A DNA stretch of 64,000 nucleotides from Cellulophaga algicola DSM 14237 (GTDB lineage Bacteria > Bacteroidota > Bacteroidia > Flavobacteriales > Flavobacteriaceae), in NCBI RefSeq assembly GCF_000186265.1, contig NC_014934.1:2480001-2544000 (forward strand), given 5' to 3'. Every line of letters starts with the position of its first letter. Positions within the stretch are counted from its first letter, which is position 1. Position numbers and translations under genes: made by a program. Of the stretch, positions 43,029 through 53,804 are shown piece after piece. Under the pieces are notes generated by a model, which made no database searches, was not told where the DNA came from, and saw nothing but the letters and a program-made list of their open reading frames with translations.

Positions 43029-43346
43029 ATGCGAAAAGGCTTATTAGATATATTAAAAGGAAAGTTTTTAGTGAGCGGAGATGCTCCTAAGAATTGGATT
43101 TTTATCATTTTCACTTCTTTTTTAGCGGCAGTAATGATTGCAAGTTCTCATGGTGCAGATAGTAAAGTGCATCAGATAGCGGCTTTAAATGAAGAAGTAA
43201 AAGAATTACGAAGTGAGTTTATAGATGGGCAAACAGATGTTCAAAAATTAAAGCTTGAATCGGAAATATTAAAAACAGTACGTGAAGATGGTTTGTTGCC
43301 TTCGGAAACACCACCACATAAAATAAGAGTTAAATCGGCTGAATAA
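43029..43346 (+). CDS. ftsL: FtsL-like division protein
   Basis: A 105-residue bitopic membrane protein: short cytoplasmic tail, one membrane helix (about 23-42; NWIFIIFTSFLAAVMIASS) and a periplasmic coiled coil (VHQIAALNEEVKELRSEFI). It lies between rsmH and ftsI, the standard place of ftsL, which links FtsB/FtsQ to FtsWI. The assignment rests mostly on position and topology because FtsL sequences diverge strongly. The stop overlaps the ftsI start. Confidence 0.85.
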   Translation: MRKGLLDILKGKFLVSGDAPKNWIFIIFTSFLAAVMIASSHGADSKVHQIAALNEEVKELRSEFIDGQTDVQKLKLESEILKTVREDGLLPSETPPHKIRVKSAE

Positions 43347-45349
43347 TGGCGGTTACAGATAAAAAAATATTAACGAGACTATATATAGTAGCAGTATTTC
43401 TGCTACTGTTCGCTGTTGCGGTGGTTGTAAAGCTTTTTAGTATTCAGATGGTAGACGGGGATAAATACCGTCAATTAGCTGAAGATCGTACGGAGAGGGT
43501 TTTTACGATTACACCTAACCGTGGAAATCTATATTCTGCTGATGGTAGTTTATTGGCGACCTCAGTTTCTCGTTTTAATATTCGTTTTGATGCAGTTACC
43601 GTAAAGGATAAAGATTTTAAAGAAAATATTAAACCACTTTGCCAGTCTTTGTCAAAATTATTGGGAAAGCCGGTATCGCATTACGAACAAATTTTTCGTA
43701 AAGCCAAAGCAAATAAAAATAGGTATGCATTAATTGCTAGAAACCTCGATTATTCAGACTATATACAGGTTAAGAAATTTCCATTGTTTGAGAAAGGCCC
43801 TAACCGCGGTGGTATTGTTGTAGAGCAAAATACAGTTCGGGAACATCCCTTAGGTAAGATTGCGGAGCGTAGTGTAGGGTATGAGCGTTTTGATGAAAAC
43901 GGGTATGCTACGCGTGTTGGTTTAGAAGGTGCTTTTACAGAGTATTTGAGTGGAATTAAAGGAAGCAGGTTAAAGCAGAAAATTTCTAAAAATCAATGGA
44001 AGCCTATAGGTATGGATAATATTGTAGAGCCTAAAGATGGCTATGATGTTTATTCTACTATTGATGTCAATATTCAAGATATTGCCCATCATGCTTTATT
44101 AGCTCAATTAGAAAAATATAAAGCAGACCATGGTTGTGTGATTGTTATGGAAACCAAAACAGGTGAGATAAAAGCAATTTCAAACTTAGGAAAAACAGAA
44201 GGAGATAAATATTACGAGCGTTTAAATTATGCTATAGGAGAATCTCATGAGCCAGGTTCTACATTTAAGCTAATGTCAATGGTAGTAGCACTTGAAGATA
44301 AAGTGATAGATACAAATACAGTTATTGATACCGAAAAGGGTTTGTTTAAAGTGTATAACAAAACAGTGAGAGATTCTAAATGGGGTGGCTACGGAAAAAT
44401 TTCTGCAGCTAAAGCTTTTGAGGTTTCTTCAAATACAGCTTTCGCTAAGATTATTTATAATAATTATAAGGATAATCCAGAAAAGTATGTTAATCGCCTA
44501 ATGAACATGGGGTTAAATAGAAAGCTTGATTTACCTATTAAAGGAGAAGGCGATCCTGTTATTCGGTATCCTGGAGATAAAGGTTGGTCAGGTATCTCAT
44601 TAGCATGGATGTCTCACGGGTATGAGGTTTCGCTTACTCCTTTGCAAACGCTTACATTTTATAATGCGATTGCGAATGATGGCGAAATGGTAAAACCTCG
44701 CCTTTTAAAAGAAGTTAAGGAGTGGGATAAAACTATTTTTAAGTTTGATAAAAAAGTGATAAACCCATCTATTTGTTCACAGGAAACAATAGGCAAGGTA
44801 AAAGAGATGTTGAAGAATGTGGTAGAGAAAAAATATGGAACAGGCCACAGTTTGTATTCGCCAAATTTCTCTATGGCAGGTAAGACGGGAACAGCACAAA
44901 AAAATTATGTAGCTAAGGATCCTGATAAATTACAATACATATCTTCTTTTGCAGGTTATTTTCCTGCAGATAACCCCAAATATTCCTGTATCGTGGTTAT
45001 TCATGAGCCAGATAGAAAAGTAGGTATTTATGGAGCAGATGTTGCTGGTCCTGTATTTAAATCAGTAGCTCAGAAAATATACGCCACTTCTCCTTTAGTT
45101 GACGAGGTAGATGGTTTGGAAATTAGTGACCCTAGTTTAGAGAAGAAGTATGAGCAGTATTATGCTGAAGCATCAAAAAAATACAGCAAAGTGCCTAATG
45201 TAGTAGGTATGAGTGGTATGGATGCTATTGCGATTCTAGAAAATTTAGGATTAAAAGTTAGAGTTACCGGATACGGTAGCGTAAAAAAACAGTCTGCTAA
45301 AGGCATAGATATAAGCGCAGCAGGAGTAATAGTATTAGAATTATCATGA
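43346..45349 (+). CDS. ftsI: Septal peptidoglycan transpeptidase (class B PBP, with PASTA domain)
   Basis: FtsI cross-links septal peptidoglycan together with FtsW. 667 residues: membrane anchor (about 13-34), PBP dimerisation domain (TPNRGNLYSADGSLLATS), transpeptidase with S305-T-F-K308, S361-S-N363 and K513-T-G-T516, and one C-terminal PASTA repeat (VPNVVGMSGMDAIAILENLG, about 612-660). A PASTA domain is common in Bacteroidota and Gram-positive homologues but absent from E. coli FtsI. It overlaps murE by 4 bp. Confidence 0.96.
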   Translation: MAVTDKKILTRLYIVAVFLLLFAVAVVVKLFSIQMVDGDKYRQLAEDRTERVFTITPNRGNLYSADGSLLATSVSRFNIRFDAVTVKDKDFKENIKPLCQSLSKLLGKPVSHYEQIFRKAKANKNRYALIARNLDYSDYIQVKKFPLFEKGPNRGGIVVEQNTVREHPLGKIAERSVGYERFDENGYATRVGLEGAFTEYLSGIKGSRLKQKISKNQWKPIGMDNIVEPKDGYDVYSTIDVNIQDIAHHALLAQLEKYKADHGCVIVMETKTGEIKAISNLGKTEGDKYYERLNYAIGESHEPGSTFKLMSMVVALEDKVIDTNTVIDTEKGLFKVYNKTVRDSKWGGYGKISAAKAFEVSSNTAFAKIIYNNYKDNPEKYVNRLMNMGLNRKLDLPIKGEGDPVIRYPGDKGWSGISLAWMSHGYEVSLTPLQTLTFYNAIANDGEMVKPRLLKEVKEWDKTIFKFDKKVINPSICSQETIGKVKEMLKNVVEKKYGTGHSLYSPNFSMAGKTGTAQKNYVAKDPDKLQYISSFAGYFPADNPKYSCIVVIHEPDRKVGIYGADVAGPVFKSVAQKIYATSPLVDEVDGLEISDPSLEKKYEQYYAEASKKYSKVPNVVGMSGMDAIAILENLGLKVRVTGYGSVKKQSAKGIDISAAGVIVLELS

Positions 45350-46809
45350 GAGCACTTAAAGACATATTGTTTGGGGTAAGTATTACTGCGGTTAGCGGTT
45401 CTACCTCTGTTATGGTAAATTCTATTTGCTTTGATTCGCGTATTGTGACCATGGGTGATGTTTTTGTTGCTATAAAAGGAACCATTACAGATGGGCATGA
45501 ATATATAGAAAAAGCTATAGCACTTGGAGCAAAGACCATAATTTGTGAGACAATGCCAGTAACAATTGTTGACGATGTTACTTATGTTGAAGTTGATAAT
45601 GGAAACAAGGCTTTGGCGATTATGGCATCTAATTTTTATGACAATCCGTCTAAAAATTTAAAACTTGTTGGGGTTACAGGAACAAATGGTAAAACAACCA
45701 TAAGTAGCTTGTTGTATCAGTTATTTAAGAAAGCAGGTTTTAAAGTGGGGCTTATTTCTACGATAAAAATCATGGTAGATGATACGGAATATAAAACAAG
45801 CCATACTACGCCAGATGCTTTAACTATAAATCATCATTTAAAATTGATGAATGATGTAGGGGTTGAGTTTTGTTTTATGGAAGTGAGTTCTCATGGAATC
45901 CATCAAAAAAGAACAGAAGGTTTGGCTTTTGAGGGGGCTATTTTCACGAATTTATCTCATGACCATTTAGATTATCATAAAACCTTTGCGGAGTATAGGG
46001 ATACTAAAAAATTACTTTTTGATAACCTTCCTAAGAAGGCTTTTGTACTTACTAATGTTGATGATAAAAACGGCTTGGTAATGTTGCAGAATACAAAGGC
46101 AAGAAAATACACCTATGCGCTAAAAACGTATGCCGATTATAAAGCTCAAATATTAGAGAATCAATTTAATGGACAGTTATTAAAAATTGACGGTAGTGAG
46201 GTTTGGTCAAAATTAATAGGAGATTTTAATGCCTATAATATGTTAGCAATTTATGGTACTGCACAATTATTAGGTTTAGAGAAGTTAGAAATATTAAGAC
46301 TATTAAGTGAGCTAGAAAATGTTGATGGTAGATTTCAATATTTTATATCTAAAGAAAGAATTACGGCAATTGTAGATTATGCGCATACGCCAGATGCACT
46401 TAAGAATGTGCTTGATACAATAAATAAATTACGAACGGGAAATGAAAACGTAATAACCGTTGTGGGTTGTGGCGGGGATAGAGATAGGTCTAAACGTCCG
46501 GTTATGGGGCATATTGCATCAGAAATGAGTACTACGACAATCTTTACTTCAGATAATCCAAGAACCGAGAATCCAGATGAAATACTCAAAGAGATTGAAG
46601 CAGGTGTAGAGGTTCAAAATGTAAGAAAAACACTGACAATCGAGAGTAGGGAGCAAGCAATAAAAACAGCTTGCCAGTTAGCGAATTCTAATGATATTAT
46701 TTTAATAGCAGGAAAAGGGCATGAAACCTATCAAGAAATAAATGGGGTAAGGGCACATTTTGACGACTATGAAATGGTTCAGAATCTATTGAAGGCATTA
46801 AATAAATAA
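45346..46809 (+). CDS. murE: UDP-MurNAc-tripeptide synthetase (meso-diaminopimelate adding)
   Basis: MurE adds the third amino acid to UDP-MurNAc-dipeptide. 487 residues; ATP-binding GTNGKTT at 112-118, the carbamate-Lys region and D403-N-P-R406 followed by TENP, the signature of enzymes specific for meso-diaminopimelate rather than lysine. Hence the organism's peptidoglycan is of the DAP type. The C-terminal GKGHETYQE is typical. Confidence 0.97.
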   Translation: MRALKDILFGVSITAVSGSTSVMVNSICFDSRIVTMGDVFVAIKGTITDGHEYIEKAIALGAKTIICETMPVTIVDDVTYVEVDNGNKALAIMASNFYDNPSKNLKLVGVTGTNGKTTISSLLYQLFKKAGFKVGLISTIKIMVDDTEYKTSHTTPDALTINHHLKLMNDVGVEFCFMEVSSHGIHQKRTEGLAFEGAIFTNLSHDHLDYHKTFAEYRDTKKLLFDNLPKKAFVLTNVDDKNGLVMLQNTKARKYTYALKTYADYKAQILENQFNGQLLKIDGSEVWSKLIGDFNAYNMLAIYGTAQLLGLEKLEILRLLSELENVDGRFQYFISKERITAIVDYAHTPDALKNVLDTINKLRTGNENVITVVGCGGDRDRSKRPVMGHIASEMSTTTIFTSDNPRTENPDEILKEIEAGVEVQNVRKTLTIESREQAIKTACQLANSNDIILIAGKGHETYQEINGVRAHFDDYEMVQNLLKALNK

Positions 46810-46863
46810 AACAACTAAAATTGCTGTTATGGCGATTATAAACCAAAAGACACGAATTAAAGT

Positions 46864-48084
46864 ATGTTATACTATTTGTTTGAATTTTTAGAAAATAATT
46901 ATCAGATACCGGGTGCGGGACTTTTTCAGTTTATCACTTTTAGGGCAGCATTAGCGGTTTTAACATCGCTTTTGATTGCTACGGTGTATGGTAAAAAAAT
47001 AATTCTTTTTCTTCAAAAAAAACAAATAGGAGAGACTGTTCGTGATTTAGGATTAGACGGTCAAAAACAAAAAGCTGGTACGCCTACTATGGGTGGTTTA
47101 ATTATCATTTTAGCCACTTTAATTCCAGTATTGTTATTTGCTAAATTAGATAATATCTATGTTATTCTTTTAATCGTGACCACCATTTGGATGGGAATTA
47201 TTGGTTTTATAGATGACTATATTAAAATATTTAAAAAAGATAAAGAGGGGTTACAAGGGAAGTTTAAAATTTTGGGACAAGTAGTTCTGGGGTTAATTGT
47301 TGGAACTACGTTGTACTTCCACCCAGAAGTGACTATGAAAGAGCGTAGTCAAAGTGTGATTACTACCGAGTATACTTTAGAAAAAGTAGCAGGAGCAGAG
47401 GTTAAATCTGTTAGAACTACAGTTCCTTTCTTTAAGAATAACGAACTTGACTATACCTCATTCATTGGTTGGATGGGAGATGGAGCTAAAGAATACGCGT
47501 GGTTAATATTTATTCCAGTAGTAATCATTATTGTAACGGCTGTATCTAACGGTGCTAATTTAACAGATGGTATAGATGGTTTAGCGGCTGGGTCCTCGGC
47601 AATAATTGTCCTCACCCTTGGTATTTTTACATGGATTTCAGGGAATATTATATTCTCTAATTATCTCGATATTATGTTTATTCCTAGGGCAGGAGAACTT
47701 GTGGTATTTGTTGCTGCATTCGTGGGTGCTTTAGTTGGGTTTTTGTGGTACAATGCATTCCCTGCTCAAGTATTTATGGGAGATACGGGTAGCCTTACAA
47801 TAGGAGGGGTAATAGCAGTAATTGCAATTATCATCCGTAAAGAATTATTGATCCCTGTGTTATGTGGAATCTTCTTCGCAGAATCTATTTCTGTGATGTT
47901 GCAAGTAGGATATTTTAAATATACCAAGAAGAAGTATGGAGAAGGAAAACGTGTTTTTCTAATGGCTCCATTGCACCACCATTATCAAAAGAAAGGCTAC
48001 CATGAAAGTAAAATCGTGACGCGCTTTTGGATTGTTGGAATTTTACTAGCAGTAATTACTGTTGTAACCTTAAAAGTGCGATAA
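46864..48084 (+). CDS. mraY: Phospho-MurNAc-pentapeptide transferase
   Basis: MraY makes lipid I on undecaprenyl phosphate. 406 residues, about ten membrane helices. Motifs: TPTMGGL near 72, DDYIKI near 118, [12 protein letters not shown] and FMGDTGSL with catalytic aspartates, and [11 protein letters not shown] near the C-terminus. A cytoplasmic insert of about 60 residues (near 155-205) that is longer than in E. coli is seen, as I recall for Bacteroidota. Confidence 0.97.
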   Translation: MLYYLFEFLENNYQIPGAGLFQFITFRAALAVLTSLLIATVYGKKIILFLQKKQIGETVRDLGLDGQKQKAGTPTMGGLIIILATLIPVLLFAKLDNIYVILLIVTTIWMGIIGFIDDYIKIFKKDKEGLQGKFKILGQVVLGLIVGTTLYFHPEVTMKERSQSVITTEYTLEKVAGAEVKSVRTTVPFFKNNELDYTSFIGWMGDGAKEYAWLIFIPVVIIIVTAVSNGANLTDGIDGLAAGSSAIIVLTLGIFTWISGNIIFSNYLDIMFIPRAGELVVFVAAFVGALVGFLWYNAFPAQVFMGDTGSLTIGGVIAVIAIIIRKELLIPVLCGIFFAESISVMLQVGYFKYTKKKYGEGKRVFLMAPLHHHYQKKGYHESKIVTRFWIVGILLAVITVVTLKVR

Positions 48085-48085
48085 G

Positions 48086-49420
48086 ATGCAAAGGTTAGTA
48101 ATTCTTGGAGGAGGAGAAAGTGGCGTAGGGACCGCTATTTTAGCAAAGAAAAAAGGCTATGAAGTTTTTGTTTCTGATAAAGGAATAATTAAAGATAAGT
48201 ATAGAAAAGTTCTTGAGCATTTTGAAATTGAATGGGAAGACCAACAGCATACAGAAGAAAAAATTCTGAATGCAGATGTGGTGATGAAAAGTCCTGGTAT
48301 TCCAGATAAAATAGCCTTGATTCAGAAATTGAAGGAAAAGAAAATTCCAGTAATCTCGGAAATAGAATTTGCATCAAAATATACCGATGCAAAAATCATA
48401 GGAATTACAGGAAGTAACGGGAAGACCACCACAACAATGTTAGTCAATCATATTTTAAAAAGTGAGGGCTTACATGTGGGAATGGCGGGTAACATTGGAG
48501 ATAGCTATGCTAAAATGGTAGCAGAGAATGATTTTGAATATTACGTGTTGGAAATTAGCAGTTTTCAATTAGATGGTATTGTAGATTTCAAACCGCATAT
48601 AGCAATCCTTACCAATATATCGCCAGATCATTTAGATCGGTATGACTATAAGTATGAAAACTATATCGCATCAAAATTTAGAATTGCAGAGAACCAGACA
48701 GAAGATGATTATTTCATTTACGATGCTGATGATAAAGACTTAACAGACTGGCTAAAAAAACATCCTGTTAAAGCAAAATTAATGCCCTATTCAATTGAGA
48801 GAACAATAGAAGAAGGCGCATTTAGTACAAACAAAGACATAACGATTACAACTAACAACGACACACTGAAAATGAAAACAGATTCTTTATCCTTAGAAGG
48901 AAAACACAATCTTAAAAACACAATGGCAGCTTCTACAGCGTCAAAACTTATTGGTATTAGAAAAGAAACTATTCGGAACAGTGTAGCTAATTTTCAAGGT
49001 GCTGAGCATCGTTTAGAAAAAGTATTGAAGATTCATCATGTAGAATACATAAATGATTCTAAAGCTACTAATGTAAATGCAACCTATTATGCTTTGGATA
49101 GTGTGAGAACTCCAACGGTTTGGATTGTTGGTGGTGTGGATAAGGGTAATGATTACAAATCATTGATGCCTTTGGTGCGTGAAAAAGTAAAAGCAATTAT
49201 CTGTCTTGGAAAAGATAACACAAAAATAATTGAGGCTTTTGGTAATGTGGTAGATCTAATTGTAGAGGCTTATGACATGTCAGAAACCGTGAAAATTGCC
49301 TATAAAATGGCAGAAAGAGGAGATACTGTTTTGTTATCTCCTGCATGTGCAAGTTTTGATCTTTTTGATAATTACGAAGATCGCGGAAATCAGTTTAAAG
49401 CAGCAGTACAAAACTTATAA
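48086..49420 (+). CDS. murD: UDP-MurNAc-L-alanine:D-glutamate ligase
   Basis: MurD adds D-glutamate to UDP-MurNAc-L-Ala. 444 residues: N-terminal GGGESGVGTAILAKKKGY for UDP binding, ATP-binding GITGSNGKTTTT, NISPDHLDRY, NDSKATN and the C-terminal LLSPACASFD. It starts 1 bp after mraY, fitting the usual mraY-murD-ftsW-murG order. Confidence 0.97.
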   Translation: MQRLVILGGGESGVGTAILAKKKGYEVFVSDKGIIKDKYRKVLEHFEIEWEDQQHTEEKILNADVVMKSPGIPDKIALIQKLKEKKIPVISEIEFASKYTDAKIIGITGSNGKTTTTMLVNHILKSEGLHVGMAGNIGDSYAKMVAENDFEYYVLEISSFQLDGIVDFKPHIAILTNISPDHLDRYDYKYENYIASKFRIAENQTEDDYFIYDADDKDLTDWLKKHPVKAKLMPYSIERTIEEGAFSTNKDITITTNNDTLKMKTDSLSLEGKHNLKNTMAASTASKLIGIRKETIRNSVANFQGAEHRLEKVLKIHHVEYINDSKATNVNATYYALDSVRTPTVWIVGGVDKGNDYKSLMPLVREKVKAIICLGKDNTKIIEAFGNVVDLIVEAYDMSETVKIAYKMAERGDTVLLSPACASFDLFDNYEDRGNQFKAAVQNL

Positions 49421-49426
49421 TAAAAG

Positions 49427-50629
49427 ATGGAATTTTTCAACAAAATAGGTGGAGATAAAGCAATTTGGGCTATAGTAGCCCTACTTGCCTTATTTTCTTT
49501 TTTACCAGTTTACAGCGCAAGCAGTAATCTGGTATACGTTGTTGGAAATGGTACAGGTACAACCTTAAGTTTTTTGTTTAAACATGGTCTTTTATTAGCA
49601 TTAGGTTTCGGAATTATCTACGGGGTACATAAGATTCCGACACACTTTTTTAAAGGACTGTCATTGATAGCGATGCCTATTGTTTTATTGTTGTTGGTAT
49701 ATACCTTGGCGCAAGGAACTACAATTGGAGGGGCCAATGCAAGTAGGTGGATTCGCTTGCCTTTGGTTGGTTTTACGTTTCAGACCTCAAACCTAGCAGC
49801 CGTAGTTTTAATGGCATATGTGGCGCGTTATTTAACAAAAATAAAAGATAACGCAATTACTTTTAAAGAAAGTATTTTGCCCTTGTGGATACCTGTATTC
49901 TTGGTGTTAATTTTGATATTACCGGCTAACTTTTCAACCGCAGCAATTATCTTTTTTATGGTAATGGTGTTGTGTTTTTTAGGCGGCTATCCTATTAAGT
50001 ATTTATTGGGGATTATAGGGAGTGGTATTTTAGTGTTGACCCTTTTTATTTTGGTCGCTAAAGCAGCTCCAGATTTATTTCCTAATCGTGTAAACACATG
50101 GCAGAATAGAATTGAGAATTTTGCGACTGAAGGAGATAGTGATGCAGATTACCAGATAGAGAAAGCAAAAATAGCAATCGCTACAGGTGGTATTATTGGT
50201 AAAGGTGCAGGTAAGAGTATACAAAAGAATTTTTTACCACAAAGTTCTTCAGATTTTATTTTTGCGATTATCGTAGAAGAATATGGTCTTGTTGGCGGAT
50301 TGGTTTTAGTTTTCTTTTACCTCTTATTGTTATTTAGAATTGTAGTAGTAGCAAATGGGAATACAACCATTTTCGGGAAATTATTAGTAGTAGGTGTTGG
50401 TTTACCTATAGTTTTTCAGGCGTTTATTAATATGGCTGTTGCGGTAGAATTATTCCCTGTAACGGGGCAGACCTTGCCATTAATTAGTAGTGGAGGAACT
50501 TCTACTTGGATGACTTGTTTGGCAATTGGTATTATTTTAAGTGCCAGTAATAAGGAAACCAGTGAAGAGCCTAGTGGTGCAGAAATAGATGATACGAACC
50601 CTTTAGAAGTGTTGAGTGGGCAATTATAA
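49427..50629 (+). CDS. ftsW: Septal peptidoglycan polymerase FtsW (SEDS family)
   Basis: FtsW polymerises septal glycan from lipid II together with FtsI. 400 residues with about ten membrane helices; the SEDS motifs GGANASRWI in a periplasmic loop, [12 protein letters not shown] and the C-terminal [10 protein letters not shown] are conserved. It overlaps murG by 14 bp. Confidence 0.96.
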   Translation: MEFFNKIGGDKAIWAIVALLALFSFLPVYSASSNLVYVVGNGTGTTLSFLFKHGLLLALGFGIIYGVHKIPTHFFKGLSLIAMPIVLLLLVYTLAQGTTIGGANASRWIRLPLVGFTFQTSNLAAVVLMAYVARYLTKIKDNAITFKESILPLWIPVFLVLILILPANFSTAAIIFFMVMVLCFLGGYPIKYLLGIIGSGILVLTLFILVAKAAPDLFPNRVNTWQNRIENFATEGDSDADYQIEKAKIAIATGGIIGKGAGKSIQKNFLPQSSSDFIFAIIVEEYGLVGGLVLVFFYLLLLFRIVVVANGNTTIFGKLLVVGVGLPIVFQAFINMAVAVELFPVTGQTLPLISSGGTSTWMTCLAIGIILSASNKETSEEPSGAEIDDTNPLEVLSGQL

Positions 50630-51707
50630 ATTTATACTATCAGGAGGAGGCACAGGCGGACATATTTATCCGGCAGTCGCAATCGCAAATGAATTGAAGC
50701 GCAGGCACCCTAGTGCTGAGTTTTTGTTTGTGGGTGCAAAAGATAGAATGGAAATGGAAAAAGTACCTAATGCAGGGTACAAAATAGAAGGATTGTGGAT
50801 TTCTGGGTTGCAACGAAAATTGACCCTTAAAAATTTAATGTTTCCTTTTAAATTAATTAGTAGTTTGATAAAGGCAGGTGGTATCGTGAAAAGATTTAAG
50901 CCAGATGTTGTTATTGGTACAGGTGGTTTTGCTAGCGGTCCGCTTTTAAAACGCGCTTCTGGTATGGGAGTACCTTGTGTGTTACAAGAGCAAAATTCTT
51001 TTGCAGGAATAACAAATAAGTTATTGGCGGGAAAGTCTAAGAAAATATGTGTTGCTTATGATGGTATGGAGCATTTTTTTCCTTTAGATAAGATTGTAAA
51101 AACAGGAAACCCAGTTCGTGAAGATTTGGTTACAATGGCCGCGACTCAGGTAGAAGCTTTAAGCTTTTTTGAACTAGATACAATAAAACCAACCTTAGTT
51201 GTTTTAGGAGGGAGTTTGGGAGCAAGAAGAATCAATCAGCTTATTGAAAAGGAGTTGCGTTTCTTTAAAGAATTAGGAATACAATTGGTATGGCAATGCG
51301 GTAAGCTGTATTATGAAGAATATAAGAAGTACCAATCAAATGATGTAAAAGTATTTGATTTTCTAAATAGAATGGATTTTGCGTATGCGGCTGCAAACTT
51401 TGTAATTAGTAGAGCAGGGGCAGGTTCGGTGTCAGAATTGTGTATTGTTGGAAAACCAGTAATCTATATTCCATCGCCAAATGTAGCAGAAGATCATCAA
51501 ACTAAAAATGCCATGGCTTTAGTAGAAAAAGAGGCGGCATTAATGGTAAAAGAAAGCGATTTAGCTTCGCAATTTGAAAGTGTTTTTTCAGCGCTTTTTA
51601 AAGACGAAGAGAAGCAAAAAGAATTGAGAGTTAATAGCAAGAAAATGGCGATGCCAAATGCTACAAGTGATATTGTAGATGAAATTGAGAAATTATTAAA
51701 AAAATAA
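50616..51707 (+). CDS. murG: UDP-GlcNAc:lipid I N-acetylglucosaminyltransferase
   Basis: MurG converts lipid I to lipid II. 363 residues, GTG start inside the end of ftsW. The glycine-rich [16 protein letters not shown] near the N-terminus, GTGGFASGP, and [14 protein letters not shown] are diagnostic; the C-terminal half has the UDP-GlcNAc-binding [11 protein letters not shown] and [14 protein letters not shown]. Confidence 0.97.
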   Translation: MGNYKFILSGGGTGGHIYPAVAIANELKRRHPSAEFLFVGAKDRMEMEKVPNAGYKIEGLWISGLQRKLTLKNLMFPFKLISSLIKAGGIVKRFKPDVVIGTGGFASGPLLKRASGMGVPCVLQEQNSFAGITNKLLAGKSKKICVAYDGMEHFFPLDKIVKTGNPVREDLVTMAATQVEALSFFELDTIKPTLVVLGGSLGARRINQLIEKELRFFKELGIQLVWQCGKLYYEEYKKYQSNDVKVFDFLNRMDFAYAAANFVISRAGAGSVSELCIVGKPVIYIPSPNVAEDHQTKNAMALVEKEAALMVKESDLASQFESVFSALFKDEEKQKELRVNSKKMAMPNATSDIVDEIEKLLKK

Positions 51708-51730
51708 AAAGAGCCTGAAGATAATTTAGG

Positions 51731-53092
51731 GTGATGATTATGAACATGAATCAGATACATAGCGTATATTTTTTAGGTATTGGCGGCATAGGAATGTCAG
51801 CCTTAGCTAGGTATTTTGTGTATTTAGGTAAGCATGTCGGGGGTTATGATAAAACAGCTTCACCGCTTACTTTAGAATTAGAAGAGGCGGGCATGGCTAT
51901 TCATTATGAAGATGACTTGGCGCAAATAGATGCTAAATTTTTAGATAAGGAAACTTGTCTTGTAGTGTATACTCCTGCGGTTCCTCAGGATCATTCAGAA
52001 TTAAATTATTTTTTTGATCATAAATTTGAGATTAAAAAACGTTCAGAAGTACTTGGTTTAGTTACTAATGAAACTTTTTGTTTGGCGGTTGCAGGAACGC
52101 ATGGGAAGACCACAACATCTAGTATTTTAGCACATATTTTAAAAGAAGCACAACTGCCTATGACGGCGTTTTTAGGTGGCATCTCTGAAGATTTTGGAAG
52201 TAATTTTTATTTTCAAGGATCAGAATTTTCGGTGGTAGAGGCAGATGAATTTGATCGTTCGTTTTTACGGTTGTCTCCAGATATAGCTTGTATTACCTCT
52301 ATGGATGCAGACCATTTAGATATTTATGGTACAGGAGAAGAGTTGCATAAATCATTTAGAGCGTTTGCCGCTCGGTTAAAAGTGGGTGGTAAATTGTTTG
52401 TTAGAAACGGATTGCCTATTGAGGGTATTACATATGGTATTGAGGATGACTCTGATTATTGTGCAAAAAATATTGAAATTATAAAAGGTGTTTATGTTTT
52501 TGAACTTCAAACACCTACAGTTTTATACAAAGGGATACGTTTTAAGAAGCCGGGAAGACACAATTTATTAAATGCGATTGTAGCTTTAGGGATGGCATTA
52601 GAAGCAAATGCAAAGCCAGAGAAGTTATTTTCAGCCTTAGAAAGTTTTAAAGGGGTACAACGTCGTTTTTCTTATAGAATTAAGAATGATGATTTTGTGT
52701 TTATTGATGATTATGCGCATCATCCAACAGAGATAAATGCTGTCTTTGAGGCAATTACAGAAATGCATCCAAATAAAAAAGTATTAGCGGTTTTTCAACC
52801 ACATTTATTTTCAAGAACAAGGGATTTTGCTGAGGATTTTGCTGAAAGTTTGTCGAAATTTGCAAATGTTTTGTTGTTAGATATTTATCCGGCTAGAGAA
52901 AAACCAATGGAGGGTATTACATCGGAATGGTTGTTGCAAAAGATAAATAGTCAGAATAAAAAATTAGTACAGAAATCAGAATTAATTACAGAGATACAAA
53001 AACAAGCTCCAGAAGTATTAATAGTTATGGGTGCTGGTGATATAGGTTTAGAAGTTGTAAAAATTCAAAAAGCTATAGCAAATGAAAATTAA
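51731..53092 (+). CDS. murC: UDP-MurNAc:L-alanine ligase
   Basis: MurC adds the first amino acid to UDP-MurNAc. 453 residues: GIGGIGMSALARYF near the N-terminus, ATP-binding GTHGKTTTS, EADEFDRSFL, and DDYAHHPTEI are typical. Several in-frame starts lie close together (GTG 51731, ATG 51734, 51740, 51746); the choice changes at most five residues. The stop overlaps the ftsQ start by about 11 bp. Confidence 0.97.
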   Translation: MMIMNMNQIHSVYFLGIGGIGMSALARYFVYLGKHVGGYDKTASPLTLELEEAGMAIHYEDDLAQIDAKFLDKETCLVVYTPAVPQDHSELNYFFDHKFEIKKRSEVLGLVTNETFCLAVAGTHGKTTTSSILAHILKEAQLPMTAFLGGISEDFGSNFYFQGSEFSVVEADEFDRSFLRLSPDIACITSMDADHLDIYGTGEELHKSFRAFAARLKVGGKLFVRNGLPIEGITYGIEDDSDYCAKNIEIIKGVYVFELQTPTVLYKGIRFKKPGRHNLLNAIVALGMALEANAKPEKLFSALESFKGVQRRFSYRIKNDDFVFIDDYAHHPTEINAVFEAITEMHPNKKVLAVFQPHLFSRTRDFAEDFAESLSKFANVLLLDIYPAREKPMEGITSEWLLQKINSQNKKLVQKSELITEIQKQAPEVLIVMGAGDIGLEVVKIQKAIANEN

Positions 53093-53801
53093 TTGGAACA
53101 TTGTAAAAGCAATAATTTTATTGCTTACGGTAACGGGGCTTTTTGCATTTTCTAATATTAGGAATAGTAAAAAACCAATTTCAGAGCTCGATGTAACCTT
53201 TACAGATGATAATAATTTATACATGACTACGGGTATGGTTAATAAATTGTTAATACAAAGTTTTCAAGGGTTTGATATTGTACCTAAAGAAAATTTAGTT
53301 TTGAATACTATGGAAAAGGCCATTGAGGCCAACGAAATGGTTAAAAAAGCTCAAGTCTACCTCACGGTAAATGGTAAGTTGACGACGAAAATCGCGCAAC
53401 GTAACCCCATTGGTCGTGTGGAAAGTAGTACAATATATTATCTTGATGATGAAGGAAAGCATATGCCGCTGTCTAGAAATCATTCCGCAAGGGTTCCTGT
53501 TATAACAGGAAATATAACGGAGGATAGCTTGGGAGAAGTATATTATATATTGAACTATGTAAACGGAGAGGATTTTTTGCGTAAAAACGTAATTGGTGTA
53601 CAGGTATTAAAAAACCAAAAATATCAGTTAAAATTTAGAACAGAAAGTTTTGTCGTAAACCTAGGAAAAGCAGAAGAGTTAAGTCAGAAGTTTAACAAGT
53701 TCAGAGCTTTTTATAAAAAAGGGCAAAAAGATAATTCGCTTGCGCAATATAGTTTAGTGAGCTTAGAGTATAATAATCAAGTAGTGTGCACCAAAATTTA
53801 A
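53082..53801 (+). CDS. ftsQ: Cell division protein FtsQ
   Basis: A 239-residue bitopic protein: short cytoplasmic end, one helix (about 8-24; AIILLLTVTGLFAFSNI), then a periplasmic POTRA-like domain and beta domain (QVYLTVNGKLTTKIAQRNPIGRV). Position between murC and ftsA supports FtsQ. Bacteroidota versions are weakly similar to E. coli FtsQ. It connects FtsL/B to the division complex. Confidence 0.88.
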   Translation: MKINWNIVKAIILLLTVTGLFAFSNIRNSKKPISELDVTFTDDNNLYMTTGMVNKLLIQSFQGFDIVPKENLVLNTMEKAIEANEMVKKAQVYLTVNGKLTTKIAQRNPIGRVESSTIYYLDDEGKHMPLSRNHSARVPVITGNITEDSLGEVYYILNYVNGEDFLRKNVIGVQVLKNQKYQLKFRTESFVVNLGKAEELSQKFNKFRAFYKKGQKDNSLAQYSLVSLEYNNQVVCTKI

Positions 53802-53804
53802 GAT

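Noticed and set aside
45160-45498. Minus-strand frames across the ftsI-murE junction
   Set aside because: They lie antisense to two well-supported genes and have no family features.
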